Shown: positions 43,127-50,583 of the stretch, one piece after another | Numbering within the stretch: position 1 is the stretch's first letter | Layout: each line of letters starts with the position of its first letter | Assembly: GCA_936908745.1 (NCBI GenBank) | Contig: CAKZFX010000014.1 | Coordinates: forward strand, 186,001 to 250,000 | Direction: 5' to 3' | DNA: 64,000 bases | Source of the DNA: an uncultured Chitinophagaceae bacterium | GTDB lineage: Bacteria > Bacteroidota > Bacteroidia > Chitinophagales > Chitinophagaceae | Program-made: the position numbers and the translations under genes | The notes under the pieces: model-generated | Seen by the model: only the letters and a program-made list of their open reading frames with translations | What the model was told of the DNA's origin: nothing | Databases searched by the model: none

Positions 43127-44143
43127 ATATAAACCAGTGTATTCAATTCCCAATCCCGGTTGACCGGAGTAACTTATTTTTCCAAAGTCATAACCGATGC
43201 CGGTGGCCACATCTTCTTCTAATAATAACGGGCCGTCCATGTCCACATGATCGATAAAGGGCAGTAAGTGTGCAATAGCTGCCGAACCAATCGTCGATTC
43301 ATTCATACAACCGACCATCACCTGCAAATCCAGTTCTCTTGCTTTTTGTATCATCCTGCGTGCCGGCGTGATGCCGCTGCATTTGGTGAGTTTGATATTG
43401 ATACCGTGAAAATGGTCTTTGCATTTTTGCACGTCCTGTTCATATACACAGGCTTCGTCTGCATATAATGGTAAGGCTGATTTTTTGTAAAGTGTTTTCA
43501 TCCCTTCCCAATCATCTTTTGCCAACGGTTGTTCCACGAGTTCCACACCGAGTTCTTTTAATTGCGGGATCAGTTGCAAGGCGGTTTCCAATGTCCAGCC
43601 GGCATTGGCATCCACTCTCAACATGGCGTCGGTGTTTTCACGCAACGCTTTTACAATGGCGATATCATCTGCTGTGCCGACTTTTATTTTATAGACCGGC
43701 CAAGATTTTTCTTTCAGCTTTGCTACCATTTTTTCAATGCTGTCAATACCGATGGTATAGTCAGTAATGGGATTTTTTGAAGTGTCGCCTTTCCATATTT
43801 CATGCAAGGGTTTGCCTTTTAGTTTTCCATATAAGTCCCATGCGGCAATGTCCAGTGCGCAAACCAAAAAATGATTGTTGGGTATCAGATGGTGTAGGTA
43901 ATGCCAGTAGCGTTCAGGATCAGTGAAAGCAAATTTTTCCACGAACATTTTTTTAGCCTGGAGGTCAGCTATCATTTTTTCTACGGGAATATTATAGTAA
44001 GCAATGGCCGGGGCTTCGCCATAGCCTTTGATGCCCATATGTTCCAGTTCGACAATTAAAGTCGGCTGATGTGTTTTTGTTCCTTTGGATATGGTAAAAG
44101 GGTGACAAAATTTGAGTTCGTAAGACCAGAAGTTTACTTTCAT
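43118..44143 (-). CDS. L-Ala-D/L-Glu-type dipeptide epimerase
   Basis: A 341-residue enolase-superfamily enzyme starting at the ATG at 44143 (MKVNFWSYELKFCHPFTISK); the upstream extension lies in repeats. The first catalytic lysine is in YKIKVG, the metal ligands are in LRVDANAGWT, ELVEQPLAKDD and YADEACVYEQD, and the second lysine is in NIKLTKCSGI. Dipeptide epimerases rework peptidoglycan-derived Ala-Glu dipeptides. Substrate preference within the family varies. It is monocistronic and ends within the terminator of the opposing peptidase gene. Confidence 0.88.
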   Translation of the reverse strand: MKVNFWSYELKFCHPFTISKGTKTHQPTLIVELEHMGIKGYGEAPAIAYYNIPVEKMIADLQAKKMFVEKFAFTDPERYWHYLHHLIPNNHFLVCALDIAAWDLYGKLKGKPLHEIWKGDTSKNPITDYTIGIDSIEKMVAKLKEKSWPVYKIKVGTADDIAIVKALRENTDAMLRVDANAGWTLETALQLIPQLKELGVELVEQPLAKDDWEGMKTLYKKSALPLYADEACVYEQDVQKCKDHFHGINIKLTKCSGITPARRMIQKARELDLQVMVGCMNESTIGSAAIAHLLPFIDHVDMDGPLLLEEDVATGIGYDFGKISYSGQPGLGIEYTGLYKK

Positions 44144-44159
44144 TTGGCAAAAGTAGTTT

Positions 44160-44420
44160 TTTACCGCAGAGAACGAGAGAAAAAGAGATGCGCAGAGAGA
44201 GTTTTTTAGTCGTGAGTCATGAGTCGAGAGTCTTCCTAAAGAGGGTAAATTGTTACAGGTTTGCATTTCTCTGTGATTCTCTATATCTCAGTGGCTCCCT
44301 GTGGCCTGTAATCTTTGTGATTCTTAGCGCCTTTGTGGGAAATGTTTTTAACCACATAGGATCATAGAAACATAGGGACACATAGGAGTTGGGAGTCGAT
44401 AGCCGGGAGTCAAGAGTCTA
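44160..44420. repeat. Composite dispersed repeat (CTCTGTG/CACAAAG, ACTCACGACT, CTATG)
   Basis: The 364-base gap 44144-44507 is mostly repeat. GTCGTGAGTCATGAGTCGAG (44213 on), GGGTAAATTGTTACAGGTTT, CTGTGATTCTCTATATCTCA, the CACATAGGATCATAGAAACA tract and GGGAGTCGATAGCCGGGAG follow one another. The middle, read in reverse, equals the units at 63235-63385 and 63405-63520. No gene was seen. Confidence 0.75.
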
Positions 44421-44507
44421 TAATGAGAAATAGCACGATAATCTTGAAGTGTCTATTTGTTATCAAAGCATGCTGCTTTAAAGAGCTATAAACTAAAAAC
44501 TTAAAAC

Positions 44508-47213
44508 TTAATTCCCTCTTCCCCCATTGACAACATACCCTTTCAGTTCTTCGCAAAATGCTGTTTCTTTTATCAATTCTTCCAAGTTGATGTGCATCCG
44601 GTATTGCCAATAGTTTTTAGGATTAGCGGGATCATTGATGCGTTCTTCCTGTGCGTTTTCACGACGCAGGGTTTCGCTCATGCCTAAGATATCCTGTAAT
44701 TGGAAGATGCTCCACATAGCAGGTGAATATAAGTGTTGCAGAACGATGGCCCGGTTGATCCATGCTTCGCAGGTAGCCGGTGCATCGCCCCGCTGGCCTA
44801 AGATGTTATTGAAGAAGTGTTGGGTACGTTCAGGATTTTCTTCCCACCAGCCACGTATCGTACTCATATCGTGTGTCGACGGCGTGATCACAGACAAATA
44901 GGGCGCATCTGCCGGGTGAAAGAATTCCTTGCCCGGATCTTTAGGCATCCGTTGTATTTCGAGACTTAGTATGCCGAGTTGTTTCATCACTTCCGGTACA
45001 CAATGTGGCACCATGCCTAAGTCTTCACCGCAGATCAGCATATTGGTGGATGCTTTTAGCTGCGGCAGTTTTTTCATCGCTTCTTTTCTCCACGGTTCAT
45101 CCTGGCGATGGTAGAAGTAATCAATATAAAGCGGTTTTAATTTGTCCTGCAAATGCGGGATCAGCTGTTGGAACGAACTTGTTTTTTCCATGTCGATACG
45201 GAAATGGAAATGTTGTCCCTGTGAATTTTCTTCTTCAAAGAAGATCACATTCGTTAGCAGTTCCAATAAAGCCTGTTTGATTTTTTCGCCGTCTGCGGTG
45301 GGTTCTTGTTTAACAAAATATTCGTCAACCTGTTGTTGTGTTTGAAAGTTTTCTTCGAAGTCATAACCTCCAAAGAGGTTTGCAACAAGGAAGTCATTTT
45401 TCACTGTTCCGGCCAATTCCTCTCCCAACGCTTCGTTTAGTATTTCATCATTGATAAAAGGTTTGCAAAACCGCTGGTAGTCGAACCAGATCCCTTTTTC
45501 ACCAAATTCATTGATATGTACCGGCTGGCTTGGAATAAACCGTCCCATCAATCCCTGCACGGCATCAACAGGAATGCTCCAGATACGGAAAAAGCCAAGT
45601 ATATGATCAATGCGGAAGGCGTCGAAGTATTCCTTCATCTGCCCAAAACGTTGCCGCCACCAGCTAAACCCATCTTCCTGCATCCGTTGCCAGTTATAGG
45701 TCGGGAAACCCCAGTTTTGCCCCGTAGTGGCAAATGCATCCGGCGGTGCGCCTGCCTGTTTATCCATATTATACAATGAAGGCGCCATCCATGTGTCGCA
45801 GCCATCACGGTAAACGCCAATCGGGATATCGCCTTTCAACACCACGCCTTGTGAATGCGCATAACCGGCAGCTTCTTTTAGTTGCAGGTGTAAATGGTAT
45901 TGCACAAAGCAATAGAATTTCATTTCCTTACTGGCTGCGGATGCTGCGTTGAAAGTTTTTTCAATAGTATCCGCATTGTAAACGGCATTGGTTTTCCAAT
46001 CTTCATAGCGGGACGTATTGTTTTGATCCCGGTAATAACAAAAAGCGGCATAGGCTTGCAGCCAGTGTTTATTATGGGAAAAGAATGCTTCGTAGCCCGG
46101 CGATTCAAGCGTTTCCTCACCCATCAGTTCGTATAGCTTTCTTAGCGCCGCTGATTTGACTTGGATCGTTTGCTCATAGTCCACAGCCGCCAATGCATTG
46201 AGTTCTTTTTGTTTTTTCTTCAACTCGGTCAATGCAGACGTATGTTTTTTGCCTGCCACTTTTGCTACATTGATATAAACAGGGTGCAACGCAAACGCAG
46301 AGATCGCCGCATATGGATATGAATCTGTCCAGGTATTGGTGGCAATGGTATCGTTGACCGGCAAAAGTTGTATCAGTTGCAGACCGCTTTGTTTTGCCCA
46401 ATCCACCAGCAGGCAGATATCGCTGAACTCGCCACAGCCCACACTTTTTTTGCTGCGCAAACTGAACACAGGGATCGCTACGCCGGCACCTTTCCATGTA
46501 TTGTTGGCAATATGCACAAAGCCATCATGCACGATGGTTTGTTTCTTTTTACCGCCATCGCTGAACAAAAGCCGGTTGTTGCCCTGTTCGTATTGTATAA
46601 ATGTTTTTTTCTTGCTGTTGAATACCCCATATTTATAAGCAATCGGCAGGCTTTCATCCCGCAGGTTAATTTTCAGCACCCACCAGTCTTTTTCCCTGGC
46701 CATCAAAACAGGCTCTTCGGTATTCCAGTCGCTGAAAGCTGACCCGCTGCCCAGCACACAGATCACTTCGTCCTTCTCAAGCAGCGGTGCTTTTACCTTT
46801 AATATATGTGTGCAGGTCTTCGGCGATTTTATTTCTTTGTGGCGGGCTGTGTCTTTTAACAACACTTCCCGGAACGGGTTGGTGAAAAAAGCGTTTTCAT
46901 ATTCACCCGCATGGTTCCAGGTGTCAACCAGTTGTATTTCTTCGATTTCCTTTTTAATGATGGTTATTTCCCGGTCATGTCCCCATTCGGCGAGCAAGGG
47001 CTCTCCTTCATTTTCCAGCAGGTAGTTATAACGAATGGTTTTGGGCAGCTCTTTTTTCTTATAGTGCAGGGTAATTTGCCAGAATTCTTCGTTGAGGTAT
47101 TCCATCGGTATGGCCGCATCGGGGTTGTTGTTGCCAAGTTCATCGCCATCGCCACTGATCCATAAACGCTGGCCCACCTTTGTATGAAACCGGAGATAAA
47201 ATTGAATCTTCAT
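44508..47213 (-). CDS. malQ: 4-alpha-glucanotransferase (GH77) with N-terminal starch-binding modules
   Basis: A 901-residue glucan-transferring enzyme. The N-terminal 240 residues hold two CBM20-type starch-binding modules (MKIQFYLRFHTKVGQRLWIS, and CVLGSGSAFSDWNTEEPV). The GH77 barrel has the nucleophile region DAFRIDHILGFFRIW, the acid/base ICGEDLGMVP and the transition-state Asp in PSTHDMSTIRGWW. It disproportionates maltodextrins during glycogen or starch use, in the cytoplasm. The long form with CBM20 modules is known in Bacteroidota and plants (DPE2 type). No other glycogen gene is adjacent. Confidence 0.95.
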   Translation of the reverse strand: MKIQFYLRFHTKVGQRLWISGDGDELGNNNPDAAIPMEYLNEEFWQITLHYKKKELPKTIRYNYLLENEGEPLLAEWGHDREITIIKKEIEEIQLVDTWNHAGEYENAFFTNPFREVLLKDTARHKEIKSPKTCTHILKVKAPLLEKDEVICVLGSGSAFSDWNTEEPVLMAREKDWWVLKINLRDESLPIAYKYGVFNSKKKTFIQYEQGNNRLLFSDGGKKKQTIVHDGFVHIANNTWKGAGVAIPVFSLRSKKSVGCGEFSDICLLVDWAKQSGLQLIQLLPVNDTIATNTWTDSYPYAAISAFALHPVYINVAKVAGKKHTSALTELKKKQKELNALAAVDYEQTIQVKSAALRKLYELMGEETLESPGYEAFFSHNKHWLQAYAAFCYYRDQNNTSRYEDWKTNAVYNADTIEKTFNAASAASKEMKFYCFVQYHLHLQLKEAAGYAHSQGVVLKGDIPIGVYRDGCDTWMAPSLYNMDKQAGAPPDAFATTGQNWGFPTYNWQRMQEDGFSWWRQRFGQMKEYFDAFRIDHILGFFRIWSIPVDAVQGLMGRFIPSQPVHINEFGEKGIWFDYQRFCKPFINDEILNEALGEELAGTVKNDFLVANLFGGYDFEENFQTQQQVDEYFVKQEPTADGEKIKQALLELLTNVIFFEEENSQGQHFHFRIDMEKTSSFQQLIPHLQDKLKPLYIDYFYHRQDEPWRKEAMKKLPQLKASTNMLICGEDLGMVPHCVPEVMKQLGILSLEIQRMPKDPGKEFFHPADAPYLSVITPSTHDMSTIRGWWEENPERTQHFFNNILGQRGDAPATCEAWINRAIVLQHLYSPAMWSIFQLQDILGMSETLRRENAQEERINDPANPKNYWQYRMHINLEELIKETAFCEELKGYVVNGGRGN

Positions 47214-47345
47214 CAGTCAGTCATTCTTGCTGTTGCTTTGTATAGCAAGTGATACGAATATAATTTAAAACGGGAAAGCGGTCATTTTAAAACTCTTTTT
47301 TTGATTTAAAGTTGCTGGCTTATTTTTGCGAAAACTTTTAAAGAA

Positions 47346-47501
47346 ATGGAGCAAACAAAAAAATATAGAGGAATCTGGTGGCTGGTTTTCTTTGCATCAA
47401 CTGCTGCCCTGGTATTGGCTGTTGTAACGCATTGGGAATGGCTGACACTGATCCTTCCTTTTGTTACCACTTCTTTTGTGAAAGCAATGGACATTATGTA
47501 A
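47346..47501 (+). CDS. Small two-helix membrane protein
   Basis: A 51-residue protein, MEQTKKYRGIWWLVFFASTA at the start, with two hydrophobic segments (about 10-27 and 31-45) and a polar basic N-terminus. The ATG at 47346 leads to a TAA at 47501, and a strong terminator with T-run follows 28 bases later, which supports it as a real transcript end. No family is recognised. It is probably an inner-membrane accessory protein. Confidence 0.6.
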   Translation: MEQTKKYRGIWWLVFFASTAALVLAVVTHWEWLTLILPFVTTSFVKAMDIM

Positions 47502-47528
47502 AAATTTTCCAGATAAATTAATATAGCG

Positions 47529-47560
47529 GCCCCGGTTTTTTTAACCGGGGCTTGTTTTTT
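47529..47560 (+). terminator. Rho-independent terminator after small membrane gene
   Basis: GCCCCGGTT and AACCGGGGC (9-base stem) are followed by TTGTTTTTT. It sits 28 bases after the stop of the 51-residue gene. Confidence 0.85.
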
Positions 47561-47620
47561 GCAGTAATAAATCCGATAATTTTACATTACTTCCTATTCA
47601 CTCACTTAAAAACGCTACTT

Positions 47621-48043
47621 ATGAGAAAAATTTTCTGCCTCATCTTAGCTTCCGTGCTTATTGCCACATCCGCTATTTCTCCTTTACAGGCAACGATGGT
47701 TGCTCCTGGTACCGAAATCGTTCCTAAATCTGGTGAACCTGAACCCGGCGCTGTAAAAGCAGCCATGGACGAATTCAATTCGCTTTCCCGCAAAGAAAGA
47801 AAAGCAAGGTTGAAAGAAGTAAAGAAAGAGTACAAAGCGTACAAAAAAGAGAAAAAAGCCGGAAACGAGCCTAGCACCAACACATTGCTGCTGGTTATCC
47901 TGGCCATCCTGTTGCCACCGCTGGCAGTATACCTGCACCAAGGTGAAATCAATAACAAGTTCTGGATCAGCTTATTACTGACATTGTTATTCTGGTTGCC
48001 GGGTGTTATTTATGCCCTGATCGTGATTTTGGGCAACAAATAA
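47621..48043 (+). CDS. Signal-bearing Pmp3/YqaE-family protein
   Basis: A 140-residue protein starting at the ATG at 47621. A signal peptide (MRKIFCLILASVLIATSA) is followed by a highly charged helical middle (KERKARLKEVKKEYKAYKKE). The C-terminal 50 residues match the YqaE/Pmp3 two-helix domain: LLLVILAILLPPLAVYLHQG, then FWISLLLTLLFWLPGVIYAL. Pmp3 proteins are small membrane proteins that stabilise membrane potential in yeast and plants. The charged insertion before the domain is common in Bacteroidota. Confidence 0.85.
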   Translation: MRKIFCLILASVLIATSAISPLQATMVAPGTEIVPKSGEPEPGAVKAAMDEFNSLSRKERKARLKEVKKEYKAYKKEKKAGNEPSTNTLLLVILAILLPPLAVYLHQGEINNKFWISLLLTLLFWLPGVIYALIVILGNK

Positions 48044-48062
48044 TCCCATTTCAAATTATTCA

Positions 48063-48088
48063 AAGGCTGCCTCCGGGCGGCCTTTTTT
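48063..48088 (+). terminator. Rho-independent terminator of Pmp3-type gene
   Basis: AAGGCTGCC and GGCGGCCTT form a 9-base stem with a TCCG loop and end in TTTTTT. It sits 20 bases past the gene's stop. Confidence 0.8.
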
Positions 48089-48192
48089 GTTTCTTTTCAC
48101 CGTTCAGACAGCTTTTTTGCGGGTTCGTCCTATTGTGCTTTGAGGTCAACGAAATATTTCGTATATTAGGTAATAAACCAAACTGTTTAGTC

Positions 48193-49620
48193 ATGAAACA
48201 AACTTTACTCCTTCTCATCGTCTCCTTTTCCCTTGCAACTATTTCCAACGCACAAAAAAAGCAATCCGCCACGACGGGTTATGCGATCACTTCCGTTGAA
48301 AAAGGCGGTAAAAGCTGGAAAGAAGTCAGACAGGTAAATATGGAAACCGGCGAAGTGCTGAAAACCGTTTATTCCAATGCCCAGGGTATGGAAGCGCTGA
48401 ATGCCCGTACCGGGAAACCGGTGCTGGTAAAAAAAGAAGAAACGCCTGAAAAGAAAATCGCTGTCAGAAAAGTGGTGAACCTTGATGATGAGTTGGCATC
48501 AGAACATCGTAAAAGAATACCTGGTTATGTTACTGGTGCCACTTTTATCGATCCCAAAACAGGTGCAACTACGACTACTTATTTAACGACCTATACTGCA
48601 GCTGTTCCGGAGAGTTCTGAAAAACCCTTTGCCACCAATTCCGCGGCGATGGCCTATGATGCCAAACACGAACGTCTTTATTATACACCTGTTGGCATCA
48701 ACCAGCTTCGCTATATCGACCTGAAAGCAAAAACACCCAAGGTTTATTATTTTGAAGACGAAGCCTTTGGCGTGGTGAAAGGGCTGCATGACCTGGGTAG
48801 CCAGGTAACAAGAATGGTGATCGGTTCCGATGGAAACGGTTATGCATTGAGCAATGACAGCAAACACCTGTTGCGTTTTACCACGGGCAAAAAGCCGGTG
48901 ATCACCGACCTTGGCGCTATCAGCGATGATGGCAGCAATCCTTCTATGACAGTCAACAGCCGTGTGAATTATGGTGGTGATATGATCGCTGATGCTTCCG
49001 GTAATCTTTACCTCGTTACAGCCAACCGGAATGTGTTTAAGATTTCTATAGAAACAAAGCTGGCTACTTTTCTTGGCCCGATACAAGGTTTGCCAAAAGG
49101 TTTCAGTACCAATGGCGCCATGGTGGAAGAAGGCAGTAAAGTGATTGTGGCAAGCTCGGAATCAACCAACGGTTATTACCGCTTTGACCTGAAAACATTA
49201 CAGGCTGAAAAAGTATCATCTGCCGGTGCAGTATTTAACGCCTCTGATTTAGCAAACGGCAACCTTGCATTCAAAAAAGAAAAAGAAGAGCCAGCCGCCA
49301 CAATGCCTGTTGAAGAAACAGTGCTGGCGAAACAACCGATGCAGGAAGAATCAGCAGGCAAAAAAGGAATTTCTGTTTTCCCTAACCCGGTTGTAAATGG
49401 AACGGCAAAACTTTCATTTACTGATCAGCCTGCGGGTAAGTACCAGGTGCAGTTGCTGGACCTGAACGGCAAAACGGTAATGGCTAAAGAAGTAGTTATC
49501 GCTAACAAATCACAGGTTGTTGACCTCAGCCTGCCGGATGTGGCCAAAGGCAGCTATCTCGTACGAGTGACCAACGAGACCAGTGATATTTACACCGTTA
49601 CCAAGATAGTAGTGCAATAA
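48193..49620 (+). CDS. T9SS type A sorting-domain protein, beta-propeller-like
   Basis: A 475-residue secreted protein starting at the ATG at 48193 (MKQTLLLLIVSFSLATISNAQ). Repeated motifs such as GNLYLVTANRNVFKISIETK suggest a propeller fold, with NAAMAYDAKHERLYYTPVG in the middle. The C-terminus carries a typical type IX secretion sorting domain: GISVFPNPVVNGTAKLSFTD, GKYQVQLLDLNGKTVMAKEV and GSYLVRVTNETSDIYT. It is exported through T9SS and anchored or released at the surface. Ligand and function are unknown. A hairpin past its end faces the convergent DUF3347-like gene. Confidence 0.88.
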   Translation: MKQTLLLLIVSFSLATISNAQKKQSATTGYAITSVEKGGKSWKEVRQVNMETGEVLKTVYSNAQGMEALNARTGKPVLVKKEETPEKKIAVRKVVNLDDELASEHRKRIPGYVTGATFIDPKTGATTTTYLTTYTAAVPESSEKPFATNSAAMAYDAKHERLYYTPVGINQLRYIDLKAKTPKVYYFEDEAFGVVKGLHDLGSQVTRMVIGSDGNGYALSNDSKHLLRFTTGKKPVITDLGAISDDGSNPSMTVNSRVNYGGDMIADASGNLYLVTANRNVFKISIETKLATFLGPIQGLPKGFSTNGAMVEEGSKVIVASSESTNGYYRFDLKTLQAEKVSSAGAVFNASDLANGNLAFKKEKEEPAATMPVEETVLAKQPMQEESAGKKGISVFPNPVVNGTAKLSFTDQPAGKYQVQLLDLNGKTVMAKEVVIANKSQVVDLSLPDVAKGSYLVRVTNETSDIYTVTKIVVQ

Positions 49621-49643
49621 CTCGCTTTCTTGAATACCAACAC

Positions 49644-49680
49644 GGGGCTGTCGCAGTGAAACTGTTGACGGCCCTGTTTT
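49644..49680 (+). terminator. Imperfect hairpin past the T9SS cargo gene
   Basis: GGGGCTGTC pairs with GACGGCCC across an inner GCAGTGAAACTGT hairpin, and TTTT follows. It overlaps the end of the convergent gene, so it may serve both. Confidence 0.6.
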
Positions 49681-50389
49681 ATTTAGCAGGTTGCGTAGTG
49701 TCGGCAGGCACAAAATTGATGGTGGTTTTTAGCTCTATGCAATCATTGACAGCATACGGATTAATGGCGGACTGTTCTGCCGGACTAAACCAGTTGCCCG
49801 GTTTATCTTCTCCAAACGCGGCAGGACATTCCTGCCAGTAGAGTTTGGCCACATCATAACGAACGGTACTCATGAGTGCAAACAGTTCATTGGACAAGAT
49901 ATTCAGCGACGCTCTTTTTTCTGTTAGTGAAGGATCGCTTTTTATAGAACTTAATTCTGCTTTGGCGTTTTCGTACGGTTGCAGCGCTGTTTGATAGATC
50001 AATGTGTCTACCTGCAGTTCTGTTATTTTCAGGCTGTCGAGGGCGATGGACAAGGCCAAAGAAGAGCGTCCGATGGCTGCTGTATCGCTTTTTGAAAAAT
50101 CTTCAGCCAGTTTATAGTATGCTGTCAGCACATTTTCAGCCGACAGGTTGAAGGCTTGGCTGTGTTTGCTGACGCTCAATGGCAATGGTTTGGGGCCGGA
50201 AGGGCCGGAAGAACGGTCGGCGAATACATAAAAACGAAGTAAACCGATGATCAGCAAAAGGATAGCAAAAAACATGGTGAGACCGTTTACCCCTTTTGTC
50301 TTTTTCACAAATACACGGATAATGCCCAGGATGATGATCAAAGCCGGGAGAAGGATGCCTAATAAGCCAATTATCTTCTTGATGTCCAT
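49679..50389 (-). CDS. DUF3347-like membrane-anchored protein
   Basis: A 236-residue protein starting at the ATG at 50389 (MDIKKIIGLLGILLPALIIIL). It has two N-terminal membrane segments, at about 6-25 and 36-52. The rest is a helical periplasmic or cytoplasmic domain: NVLTAYYKLAEDFSKSDTAA, a coiled middle with LSSIKSDPS, and a C-terminal WQECPAAFGEDKPGNWFSP with INPYA. The last segment resembles DUF3347, the domain that follows Cu efflux proteins in Bacteroidota, though the usual CPM/H metal pattern is only partly kept. Function is uncertain. Confidence 0.6.
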   Translation of the reverse strand: MDIKKIIGLLGILLPALIIILGIIRVFVKKTKGVNGLTMFFAILLLIIGLLRFYVFADRSSGPSGPKPLPLSVSKHSQAFNLSAENVLTAYYKLAEDFSKSDTAAIGRSSLALSIALDSLKITELQVDTLIYQTALQPYENAKAELSSIKSDPSLTEKRASLNILSNELFALMSTVRYDVAKLYWQECPAAFGEDKPGNWFSPAEQSAINPYAVNDCIELKTTINFVPADTTQPAK

Positions 50390-50540
50390 AAAAAGATTTG
50401 TTACAAATATAATCTCCCTTCCCGTCAAACTGTAATCCATTAATTTTGCGTTTTTGTTAAAAGAGGGAATGGAAAGTGGAGAAGGGAAAATGGGGTTCAC
50501 AAAGTGTACGGTTTCCTGTTGCGTAAGAAATTTTCCTTTA

Positions 50541-50583
50541 ACAGAAACTGACTCTTGACTATCGACTAATAACTATCGACTAT
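50541..50583. repeat. ACTCACGACT-type repeat abutting the ABC-F start
   Basis: ACTGACTCTTGACTATCGAC, then TAATAACTATCGACTAT, ends directly at the ABC-F ATG (50584). It belongs to the dispersed family whose other copy lies inside that gene. Confidence 0.6.
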
